64,000 nucleotides of DNA from Capsicum annuum. Taxonomy: Eukaryota; Streptophyta; Magnoliopsida; Solanales; Solanaceae. The notes under the pieces were generated by a model. The model was not told where the DNA came from. It did no database searches and saw only the letters and a program-made list of their open reading frames with translations. Of the stretch, positions 9,583 to 20,850 are shown piece by piece. Both the position numbers and the translations under genes were made by a program. The first letter of the stretch is position 1, and every line of letters begins with the position of its first letter. The stretch spans positions 1,046,968 through 1,110,967 of the forward strand of contig NC_061118.1 of assembly GCF_002878395.1 (NCBI RefSeq), read 5' to 3'.

Positions 9583-12500
9583 CCCCCAAAACTGTGTGCT
9601 ATAGTACACCTATTTGTCCGAAAATGCCTTGTTTGCGCCGCTTCGACCATTTGTCCACCCAAATGGCCACGAAAAATTAAACGGACCACACTGGGATGAT
9701 CCCCAACCTCTCTGGCATGCCCTAATCGATTATCGGCCTACAGCACGCCTGGACCCCAGGCCAACCCCTAAAACCGTGGGCTATAGCACACCGATTTGGC
9801 CCAAAAATGCCCCGTTGGCGCTGTGTTGCCCGTTTGTCCACCCAAATGGCCTCGAAAAATTAAAAGGAACACACTAGGATGATCCCCAACATCCCTAGCA
9901 CGCCTCGATATATTTTTGACCCATAACATGCCCTGACCCAAGGCCCACCCCCGAAACTGTAAGCTATAGGACACTGATTTAGCCCGATAACGCCTCGATC
10001 GCGTCGTTTCACTCGAAAATGGCCCGGTTGCACCGTGTTGCCTGTTTGTCTACCCAATGGCCACAAAAAATTAAATGGACCACACTAGGATGATCACCAA
10101 CCTTCCTGGCATGCCTCGATCGATTTTTGGCCCACAACATGCCTGGACCCTAGGTCTACCCCCGAAACCATGGGCTATGCATACCAATTTGGCCCAAAAA
10201 TGCCCCATTCGTGCTGTTTCGCTTGTTTTTCCATCCAAATATCCACAAAAAGTTAAACGGACCACACTGGGACGATCCCTAATAACCCTATCCTGCCCTG
10301 GTCAATTTTTAGCCCACAGCATACCCGGACCTTAGGCCCACCCCCAAAACCTTGGGCTATAGCACATCGATTTGGCTTGAAATAGCCCCATTTGCGTCGT
10401 TTCGCACGTTTGTCAACCCAAATGGCCACAAAAAATTATTCGAAACACAATGGGATGATCTCCAACCTCCCTGGCACGTATCGTTCAATTATTGTCCCAC
10501 ATCACACCTAGACCCATCGCCAAAATCGTGGGCTGTAGCCCACCAATTTGGCCTGAAAATGCCCCGTTCGAGCCGTTTCGCCCGTTTTTCTACGTAAATG
10601 GCCACAAAAAATCAAATGGACCACACTGGGATGATCCTCAACCTCCCTGGCACTCCCTCATCAATTTTTGTCACACAGCATGCCGGACCTCGGGCCCACC
10701 CCCAAAATCGTAGGCTATAGCACACCAATTTGGCCTAAAAATGCCCCGTTCACATCGTTTCGCCCGTTTATCCACCCAAACGACCATGAAAAATTAAATA
10801 GACCATACTGGGATGATATACAACCTCCATGGCATGCCCCAATCGAGTTTTGGCCCACAGCACAATCGGATCTCATGCCCACCCCTGAAACCATGGTTAT
10901 AGCACATCGATTTGGCCTAAAAATGCGTTGTTCGCGCCGTTTCGCCCCTTTGTCCACCCAAATGGCCACAAAAAATTAAATGAACCATAATTGGACTATC
11001 CCCAAACTCCCTGGAATGCCCCAGTTGAATTTCCGCCCACAGCACACTCGGGCCCCAAGCCCACCCCCAAAACCGTGGGCTATAGCACACGGATTTAGCC
11101 CAAAAATACCCCGTTTGCACCGTTTCGCTCATTTGTCCACTGAAACAGCCACAAAAAATTAAACGAACCATACTGATATGATCCCCAACCTTCCTGACAT
11201 GCCTCGATTGATTTTTGACCCGCAGCACGCCCGAACCACAATCCCACCCCCAAAATCATAGGCTATAGCACATGATGAGGCCCGAAAATGGCCCGTTCGC
11301 GCCGTTTTGCCCGTTTGTCCACCCAAATGCCACAAAAAATTAAACGAACCATACTGTGATTATACCCAACCTTCCTGGCACGCCCTGGTTGGTTTTTCAC
11401 CCACAGCACGCCCGAACATCGGGACCACCTTTAAAACTGTGAGCTATAGCACACTGATTTACCCTAAAAATGCCCCGTTCACGCCGTTTCACCCATTTGT
11501 CCACCCAAATAGTGATGAAAAATTAAACGAACAACACTAGGATGATCCCCAAACTCCCTGTCATGCCCCGATCGATTTTTTGCCTACAGCATGTCCGAAC
11601 CCTGGGCCCACCCCTAAAATCATGGGCTATAGCACATCGATTTTGCCCGAAAATGCATCGTTCGCGCTGTTTTGCCCGTTTGTCCACTCAAATGTCCTTA
11701 AAAAGTTAAACAGACCACACTGGGATGATCCCCAACCTCCCTGGTATGCCCTGGTTGATTTTTGCCCCACAGCACACCCGAACCCTGGGCTCACCCCTGA
11801 AATTGTTGGCTATAGCAAACCGATTTACCCCAAAAATGCCCCATTCACGCCGTTTTTCTTGTTTGTCCACCCAAATAGCCACAAAAAATTAAACAGACCA
11901 TAGTGGGTAGATCCCCAACCTCCTTGACACTCCCTGGTTGATTTTTGGCAGGAAACACGCCCGGATCCCCGGCCCACCCCCAAAATTTTGGGCTATTGCA
12001 CACCGATTTGGCCCAAAATTGCCTTGTTCGTGCCGTTTCGCCCATTTGTCCACCAAAATGGTTTCAAAAAATTCAATGGACTATACTGGGATGATCCCCA
12101 ACCTCCCTGGCACACCCCGATTGATTTTTGGCCCACAGCAGGCCCGAATCCAGAGCCCATACCTAAAACCGTGGGCTAGCACACTGATTTGCTTAAAAAT
12201 ACCCCGTTCACATCGTTCACCCATTTGTCCACCCAAATGGCCACAAAAAATTAAACAGACCACACTGGGATGATCCCCAACCTCCCTGACATGCCTCGAT
12301 CAATTTTTGGCCTACAGTAATCCCAGACCACGGGTCCACCCCTAAAATCGTGGGCTATAGCACATCGATTTGGCCCAAAAATGCCCCATTTGTGCTGGTT
12401 TACCCGTTTGTCCATCCGAATGGCCATGAAAAATTAAAGAACCATACTAAGATGATCCTTAACCTCCCTGGCATTCCCCAGTCGATTTTTGGCCAACAAC

Positions 12501-12855
12501 ACACTTGAATTCCAGGTCGACCCCCAAAACCATGGGTTATTGATCACGATTTGGCCCGAAAATGCCCCGTTTGTGCTGGTTCGCTTGTTTGACCACCTAA
12601 ATAGACACAAAATTAAATGAACCATTATGTGATGGTACCCAACCTCCATGGCGTGCCCCAGTTAATTTTAGGCCGACAGCACGCCTGGACCTTGGGCCCA
12701 CCCCCGAAACCGTGGGCTATAGTGCACCGATTTGCCCCAAAAATGCCCTATTTGCGCCGTTTTGCCCATTTGTCTACCCAAATGGCCATAAAAATTAAAC
12801 ATACCATACTGGGATGATCCTCAACCTCCCTAATATACCCCAATCGATTTTCGGC
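9581..12855 (-). repeat. 183-bp satellite array, - orientation, block 3
   Basis: The same family in reverse: each unit reads TTTGTCCACCCAAATGGCC, then AAAAATTAAACGGACCACAC, GGGATGATCCCCAACC, GGCATGCC, ATTTTTGGCCCACAGCA and CCGTGGGCTATAGCACA. Apart from the solo LTR, every monomer here is inverted. No forward monomers are mixed in. Ends at the TCGGC target duplication of the solo LTR. Confidence 0.94.
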
Positions 12856-13580
12856 TGATACGATTCAAATGGCCTCCTTAGCTTTCAATGAAATCATTCG
12901 AAGTTAGTACGTGGGGCATCAAGCTTTGGACAAATTAAGGAAATGGGATCTTACATGGAGGGGCCGATTTGTTTACACCAAAGAGCAATCCCACATGTAA
13001 AAGATTGCTTGGAGCATTGAAGATAGAGGACTCACGGTTTTGGGCCTTCATTAAGGACATTTTGGTTACTTAGCCTTGTCCAAGAAACACTCTATGACCA
13101 CCCCTTTTCATTAAGGGTATTGTGGTCATTTTGTTATGTAATAAGTTAGACTATAAATAGGTTCTATTAGTTCATTTGATAGTTAGTTATGAAAGATGAA
13201 AGATTGAAACACTTGAAATCCTCTCTCTTGAGAGTAGACCACCTTAGTATAGTATTAGTTAGGACTTGGAAAAGTCATTCTTAGTATAGGGCCTGGAAAA
13301 GCCAATATTGTTCTTTTTTTGGAAACAGTGGATCTTGAGGTGAGTCGATTACCTTGGCGGTCACTGTAAGAGTGTGGTTTTGATTGTTAAATTCATTCGG
13401 GGTTAATGTTGAAATATACTTGGCTCTTAATCTTGTAATAATCTTGGTCTCACTATCTATCCTTTCATTATTTTGCAAATCCGAGTGTTTTTGTGTTTGT
13501 CATCTTGTATCCTATTGTGTTGCTTGTTCTTCTCATGTTTTGTGGACTGTTTTGGCATCTTCGTGGACTGATTTATATCA
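12856..13580 (+). mobile_element. Solo LTR (725 bp) with 5-bp target duplication
   Basis: Begins TGATACGATTC and ends TTTATATCA, flanked by TCGGC at 12851-12855 and 13581-13585. It aligns over its whole length with the 5' LTR at 3126-3887, including the TATA segment and the GAAAGATGAAAGATTGAAA stretch, but its first 150 bp are clearly more diverged. With intact ends and matching target duplications it is best explained by recombination between the two LTRs of one element. It is an independent insertion, since both its target site and the array orientation differ from those of the other copies. Confidence 0.92.
13152..13159 (+). promoter_or_regulatory. TATA box in the solo LTR
   Basis: TATAAATA followed by GGTTCTATTAG, at the place equivalent to 3453-3460 in the 5' LTR. 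This suggests the TATA-bearing LTR is the original form of the family. Confidence 0.55.
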
Positions 13581-14634
13581 TCGGCCCATAGCACGCTCGG
13601 ACCCGGTCCCAACTCCAAAATCATGAGCTATAGCACACCATTTTGGCCCGAAAATGCCCTGTTCGTACTGTTTCGCCCGTTTGTTTACCCAAATGGTCTC
13701 AAAAAATTAAATGGACCACACTGGGATGATCCCCAACCTCCCAGGCGTACCCCATTTGATTTTCAATCAACAGCACGCCCGGACCCTGGGCCCACACCCA
13801 AAACCGTGGGCTATAGCACACCGATTTGCCCAAAAATGCCCCATTCATGTCGTTCACCTATTTGTTAACCTAAATGCCCACAAAAAATTAAAAGAAACCA
13901 CACTGGGATGATCCCCAACCTCCCTAGCAAGACCCGGTTGATTTTTGGCCGACTACACGCCCGAACATCAGGCCCACACCCAAAACCATGTTCAATAGCA
14001 CACCAATTTAGCCCAAAAATGCCCATTCGCGCTGTTTTGCCTGTTTGTCCACCCGAATAGCCACAAAAAATCAAATAGACCACACTGGGATGATCCCCAA
14101 CCTCCCTAGAATGGCTCAGTTGATTTTTATCCCACAACACGCCCAGAACCCAGGCCCACCCCCAAAACCATGGGCTATAGCACACCGATTTGGCCTGAAA
14201 ATACCCCATTCGTGCCGTTTCACCCATTTGTCCACCCAAATGGCCACAAAAAATTAAACGGACCACACTGAGATGATCCCCAGCCTCCCTTCCCGGCCCT
14301 AGTTGATTTTTTGCCCCCAGCACGCCCAGACCCCGAACCCAACCCCAAAATTGTGGGCTATAACACACCGATTTGGCATGAAAAATGCCCCGTACGCACC
14401 GTTTCTATCCTTTGTCCACCTAAATGGCCACAAAAAATTAAATGAACCACACTGGGACGATCCCAAACCTCCCTGGCATGCCCCAGTTGATTTTTGGCCC
14501 ACAACACACTCGGACCCCGGGCACACCCCAGAAACCATGGGCTATAGCACATCGATTTGGCTTAAAAATGCCTCATTCGCGCTGTTTTCATTATTTGTCC
14601 ACCCAAATGGCCACGAAAAATTAAATGGATCAAT
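13581..14634 (-). repeat. 183-bp satellite array, - orientation, block 4
   Basis: Continuation of the inverted array after the solo LTR, starting with TCGGC. Monomers remain in the reverse reading (CCACCCAAATGGCCAC, AAAAATTAAATGGA) to about 14634, where the sequence passes directly into LTR sequence without a target duplication. Confidence 0.93.
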
Positions 14635-14982
14635 GGTAGACCACCTTAGTATAGTCTTAGTTAGGACTTGGAAAAGCCATCCTTAGTATAGGGCTTGGAA
14701 AAGCAAATATTGTTCTTTGCTTGGAAACTGTAGATCTTGAAGTGAGTCGATTACCTTGGCGGTCACCGTAAGAGTGTGGTTTTGATTATTACATTCATTA
14801 GGGGTTAATGTTGAAATATACTTGGTTTTTAATCTTGTATTAATCTTGGTCTCACTATCTATCATTTTATTATTTCCCAAATCCGTGTGTTTTTATGTTT
14901 GTCATCTTGTATCCCTTTGTGTAGGTTGTTCTTATCATGTTTTGTGGACTATTTTGGCATCATAGTGGACTGATTTGTATCA
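14635..14982 (+). mobile_element. 5'-truncated LTR fragment at the inversion boundary
   Basis: Starts at GTAGACCACCTTAG, equivalent to 7925 in the 3' LTR, and continues to the LTR end ...TTTGTATCA at 14982. All of U3 up to that point is missing. On the left is inverted satellite. On the right is + satellite starting GTGGGCC, the same right flank as the full-length and truncated elements. The fragment is therefore probably the remainder of a duplicated copy of the same insertion, cut at 14634/14635 by the rearrangement that inverted the block. Confidence 0.9.
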
Positions 14983-16849
14983 GTGGGCCTAGGGTCTAGG
15001 CATGTTGTGGGCCACAAATAGACCAGGGCATTTCAGGGAGGTTGGGGATCATCCTAGTGTGGTCCGTTTAATTTTTTGTGGCCATTTTAGTGGACAAACT
15101 GGCAAAATGGTGCGAGTGGGGTATTTTCGGGCCAAATTAATGTGCTATAGTCCATGATTTTGGGGATGGGCCTAGGCTCCGGGCGTGCTGTGGGCTAAAA
15201 ATTGACTGGGGTGTGCTAGGGTGGTTGTGGATCATCCTAGTATGGTCCGTTTAATTTTTCATGGCTATTTGGGTGGACAAATGGTCGAAACGGTGCAAAC
15301 GGGGAATTTTTGGGTCAAATCGGTGTGCTATAACCCACGGTTTTTTGGGTGGGCTCGGGGTCCAGGCATGCTGTGGGCCGAATATTGATCGAGACGTGCC
15401 AGGGAGGTTGGGAATTATCTCAGTGTTGTTCATTTAATTTTTTGGGCCTATTTGGGTGGACCAACGGGTGAAATGGTGCGAACATGGCGTTTTCGGGCTA
15501 AATTAGTGTGCTATAGCCTACTGTTTTGGGGGAAGGCCTGTGGTTCGGGTGTGCTGTGGTCACAAAATCGATCGGGGCATACCGGGTAGGTTGGGGATCA
15601 TCCAAGAATGGTCTGTTTTATTTTTCGTAGCTATTTAGGTGGACAAACGAGCAAAATAACTCAAACGGGGCATTTTCGGGCCAAATAGATGTGCAAAAGC
15701 CCACAGTTTCTGGGGTGGGCCTGGGGAACGAGCGTGCTGTGGGCCACAAATTGATCGGGGAGTGCCAGGGTGGTTAGGGATCATCCCAGTATGGTTCGTT
15801 TATTTTTTTGTGGCTATTAGGGTGGACAAACAGGTGAAACAGCGCAAAAGGGGCATTTTTGATTCAAATCGATGTGCTATAGCCCACGGTTTTGTGGATG
15901 GGCCCAGGGTTTGGGCGTGCTGTAGTCCTAAAATTGACCGGGGCATGCCAAGGTGGTTGGGAATCATCCTAGTGTAGTCCGTCTAATTTATTGGGGCAAT
16001 TTGGGTGGACCAACGGGCGCAACGGCACGAACAGGGCATTTTTGGGCCAAATTGGTGTGCTATAGACCACAGTTTTGGGGGTAAGCCCGAGGTCCGGGTG
16101 TGCCGTGATTAGAAAATCAACCAGGGCATGGTAGGGAGGTTGGGGATCATCCCAATATGGCCCGTTTAATTTGTCATGGCCATTTGGGGGGACAAACGGG
16201 AGTAACGGCACGTATGGGGTATTTTTAGGCCAAATCGTTGTGATATAGCCAACGGTTTTTGGGTTGGGCCTGGGTTTTGGGCGTATTGTAGGCCGAAAAT
16301 CAACCGGGGCGTGCTAGGGAGTTTTGGGATAGTCTCAGTGTGGTTTGTTTATTTTTTTATGGCCATTAGGGTAGAGAAAATGGTGAAATGGCATGAACGG
16401 GGCATTTACGCGCCAAATCGGTGTTCTATAGCCCACGGTTTCGAGGGTGGGCCTGGGATCCGAGCGTGCTGTGGGCCAAAAATTGATCGGGGCATGCTAG
16501 GGAGTTTAGGGATCGTCTTAGTATGGCCCGCTTAATTTTTCATGGCCATTTAGGTGGACAAATGGGAAAAACGACGCGAACGGGGTATTTTTGGGCCAAA
16601 TTAGTGTGCTTTAGCCCACAGTTTTAGGGGTGGGCCTAAGGTCCAGGCATGGTGTGGGCTGAAAATTAATCGGGGTGTGCTAAGGTAGTTGGGTATTATC
16701 CCAGTGTGATCCGTTTAATTTTTCTTGTCCATTTGGTTGGACAACATGTGGAACGGCACGAACGGGGCATTTTCAAGAAAATCGGTGTGCTATAGACCAT
16801 AGTTTTGGGGGTGGGCCCTGGGTCTGGGAGTTTAGTGGGCCAAAAATCA

Positions 16850-19800
16850 TCCGAGGCATGCCAGGGTGGCTGGGGATCATCCCAGTATGGTCTGTTTAAT
16901 ATTTTGTGGCCATTTGGGTTGACAAACGGGTTAAACGGCACGAATGGGGCGTTATTGAGCCAAATTGGTGTGCTATATAGCCCACCCTTTTGGGGGTGGG
17001 CCTGGGGTCAAAATATGCTGTGGGCCAAAAATCAATTGGGGTATCCCAGGGATGTTGGGGACCATTCCAATATGGTCCATTTAATTATTCGTGGCCATTT
17101 GGGTGGACAATCGGGCAAAACGACGTGAACGGGGCATTTTTGGGCTAAATCAGTGTGCTATAGCCCACGGTTTAGGGGGTGCGCCCGGGGTCCGGGTGTG
17201 ATGTGGGCCAAACATTAACTGCGGCGTGTCAGGGAGGTTGGGGACTATCCCAGTGTGGTTTATTTATTTTTTTGTGGCCATTTGGGGGACAAACGAGCGA
17301 AATAGTGCGAACGGGGTATTTTCAGTCCAAATCGATGTGTTATAGCCCACGGTTTTAGGGGTGAGCTCAGGGTCCAGGTGTATTATGGGCCGAAAATCAA
17401 TCGAGGTGTGCCAGGGAGGTTGGGGATCATTCTAGTGTGGTCCGTTTTATTTTTCGTGGCTATTTCGGTGGACAAAAGGGCAAAACGACGCGATCGAGGC
17501 ATTTTTGATTCGAATTGGTGTGTTATAGCCCACAGTTTTGGGGTGGGCCTGGGGTTTGGGTGTGTTGTGGGCCCAAAATTGACCGAGGCATGCCAGGGTG
17601 GTTAGGATTCATCCCAATGTGCTTCATTTACTTTTTTGTGGTCATTTGGATGGACAAATGGATGAAACAACACAAACGGGGCATTATCGGGCCAAATCAT
17701 GTGCTATAGCCCACGGTTTTGGGGGTGGGCCTGGTTTCGGACATGCTGTAGGCCAAAATTCAACTGAGGAGTACCAGGGATATTGGGGATCATCCCAGTG
17801 TGGTTCATTTATTTTTTTGTGGCTATTTGGGTGGACAAACGGGCAAAACAGCGCGAATGGGGCATTTTTGGGCAAAATCGGTGTGCTATATCCCATGGTT
17901 TCGGCGGTGGGTTCATGATATAGACATGTTATGGGCCAAAAATCAACCGGGGCATGACAGGGAGGTTGGGAATCATTCTAGTATGGTCCGTTTAATTTTT
18001 TGTGGTCATTTGGGTGGACAAAACGGCAAAACGATGAGAATGGGGCATTTTAGGCCCAATTGGTGTGCAATAGCCCATAGTTTTTGGGGTGGGCCTGGGT
18101 TATGGGCGTGTTGTGAGCAAAAAATCAACTAGGGCATGCTAGTGTGGTTGGGGATTGTCCCAGTGTGGTTTGTTTAATTTTTTTTGAGGCTATTTGGGTA
18201 GACAGACTGGTGAAACATCACGAACAGGGTGTTATCGGGTCAAATTGGTGTTCTATAGACCATGATTTTGGGGTTAGGCCTGGGGTCCGGGCATACTACG
18301 GCTAAATCGATGTGCTATAGCCCATGGTTTTAGGGGTGGGCCCAGGGTTCAGGCGTGCTGTGGGTCAAAAATTAAGCGAGGCCTGCCAGAGAGGTTGGGG
18401 GTCATTCTAGTGTGGTCCGATTAATTTTTCGTGGCTCTTTGGGTGAAGGAATGATCAAAACGGTGCGAACAGGGCATATTTGGGCCAAATCGGTGTGCTA
18501 CAGCCCAGGGTTTTGGGCATGGGCCCGGGGTCTGGGTGTGTTGTGGTCCAAAAATCGACCGGGGCATGCCAGGTAGGTCGGGGATAGTCCAAGCGTGGTC
18601 CATTTAATATTTAGTAGCCATTTGGGTGGAGAAACGGGCAAAATGGCTCGAACGGAGCATTTTTTGGCCAAATCGATGTGCTACAGCCCACGGTTTCTGG
18701 GGTGTGCTCGGGGTCCTGGCGTACTGTGGGCCAAAAATCGACTAGGGTATGCTAGGGAGGTCGGGAATCATCCTAGTGTAGTCCGTTTAATTTTTTGTCA
18801 CCATTTGGGTGGATAAACAGGCAAAACAACGCGAACGGGGATTTTTTTGGGCCAAATCGGTGTGCTATAACCCACGGTTTTTGGTGTAGGCCCGGGGTCT
18901 GGGCGTGCTGTTGGCCAAAAATCGACCGGAGGATGCCATGGAGGTTAGGGATCATCCCAGTTTAGTCTGTTTAATTTTTCTTGGACATTTGGGTGGATAA
19001 ACTGGAGAAATGACGCGAATAGAGTATTTTTGGGCCAAATCGGTGTGCTATAGCGCACGATTTTGAGGATCGGCTCGGGGTCCGGGCATACTATAGGCTG
19101 AAAATTGACTGGGGCATGCCAGACTATTTAGGATCATCCCAGTGTGGTCCGTTTAATTTTTCAATGTGCTATAGCCCACTGTTTTGGGGGTGGGCTCGGG
19201 GTCCTGGCGTGCTGTGGGACAAAAATTGACTGGGGCATGCCTGGGAGGTTGGCGATCTTCATAGTGTGGTTTGTTTAATTTTTCATGGCAATTTGGGTGG
19301 ATAAATGGGAGAAACCGCACGAACGGGGCATTTTCAGGCTAAATCGGTGTGCTATAGCCCTCGATTTTGGGGGTGGGCCCGAAGTTCGAGCGTACTGTTG
19401 GCCAAAAATTGAACTGGGCATGCCAGGGAGGCTGTAGATCATCCCAGTGCTGCCCGTTTAAATTTTCCTGGCCATTTGGGTGGACAAACAGGAGAAACGG
19501 CACGAACAGAGCATTTTTGGGCCATATAGGTGTGATATAGCCCATGGTTTTAGGGGTGAACTCGGGTTTCGGGCGTATTATGGGCTGAAAATCAATCGAT
19601 AAGTGCTAGGGAGAATGGGAATCATCCAAGTGATGTCCGTTTAATTATTCATGTCCATTTGGGTGGACAAACGAGCGAAACGGCGCGAATAGGGCATTAT
19701 CGGGCCACATTTGTGTGCTATAGCCCACGATTTTTGGGTGGGGTTGGGTCCGGGCGTGCTGTTGGCAGAGAATTGATCAGGGCATGCCGGAGAGGTTGGG

Positions 19801-20850
19801 AATCACCCCAGTATGGTCGATTTAATTTTTTGTGGCTATTAGGGTGGACAAACGGGCAAAACGCTGGTAACGGGGCATTTTTGAGCCAAATTGGTGTGCT
19901 ATAACCCACAGTTTCGGGGGTGGGATCGGGGCCCAGGCGAACTACGGGCCAAATCGGTGTGCCATAGCCTACAATTTTAGGGGTGGGCTTGGGGTCCTGG
20001 CTTGCTGTGGGTCGAAAATCGACCGGGGCATGGCAGGGAGGTTAGGGATCGTCCCAGTGTTGTCCGTTTAATTTTTTGTGGCCATTTGGGTGGAAAAATG
20101 GGTTAAACCACGCAAACAGGACATTTTCAAGCTAAATCGGTGTGCTATAGCCTACGATTTTGGTGGTGGGCCTAGGGTCCAAGTGTGTTGTGGGCCAAAA
20201 ATTGACCGAGGCATGCCAGGGAGGTTTGGGATCATCCCCGTTTGGTTCGTTTAATTTCTTTTTCTATTTGGGTGGACAAACGGGAGAAACGGCGCAAAAG
20301 GTGCATTTTTGGGCCAAATCGGTGTGATATAGCCTACGTTTTTGGGGGTGGGCCCGGGGTCCAGGTGTGTTATGGACCAAAAATCAGCTAGGGCATGTCA
20401 AGGGGGTTGAGGATCATCCCAGTGGGGTCCATTTAATTTTTTGTGGCCATTAGGGTGGACAAAATAGTGAAACGACGCAACCAAGGCATTTTCAGGCCAA
20501 AGTAGTGTGCTATAGCTTGCAATTTTGGGGGTGGCCCCGCGGTCCGAGCGTGCCGTGGGCCAAAAATCAATTAGGGCATGCCAGGGAGGTTGGTAATCAT
20601 CCCAGTTAGTCCGTTTATTTTTACGTGGCCATTTGGGTGGACAAACAGGCGAAACGGCTCGAATAGGGCATTTTCGGGCCAAATTGGTGTGCTATAGCCC
20701 ACAGTTTTAGGGGTAGGCCCAGGGTTTGGGCGTGCTGTGGGCCAAAAATTGATCAGGGCATGGCAGAGAGGTTGGGGATCATCCCAGTATGATTTGTTTA
20801 ATTTTTTGTGGACATTTAGGTTGAGAAACGGGTTAAACGGCATGAACGGG
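16850..20850 (+). repeat. Segmental duplicate A1 (about 4 kb of satellite)
   Basis: Pairs with about 20.85-24.87 kb. Shared unusual variants in order: CCACCCTTTTGGGG (16981 and 20881), GTGCGCCCGGGG (17177 and 21077), a TTTTGGGGTGGGCCTGGGGT monomer (17534 and 21438), and the same internally deleted monomer (19158 and 23177). The offset is about 3.90 kb up to 18.29 kb and 4.02 kb after it, because this copy lost about 115 bp near 18295. Ends are approximate. Confidence 0.75.

Noticed and set aside
9537..9620. Local foldback (inverted duplication) creating the first inversion junction
   Set aside because: If the right side were a copy of the immediate left side, the mirrored monomers should be near-identical. 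Reading outwards from the junction they carry different variants, so a simple foldback is not supported.
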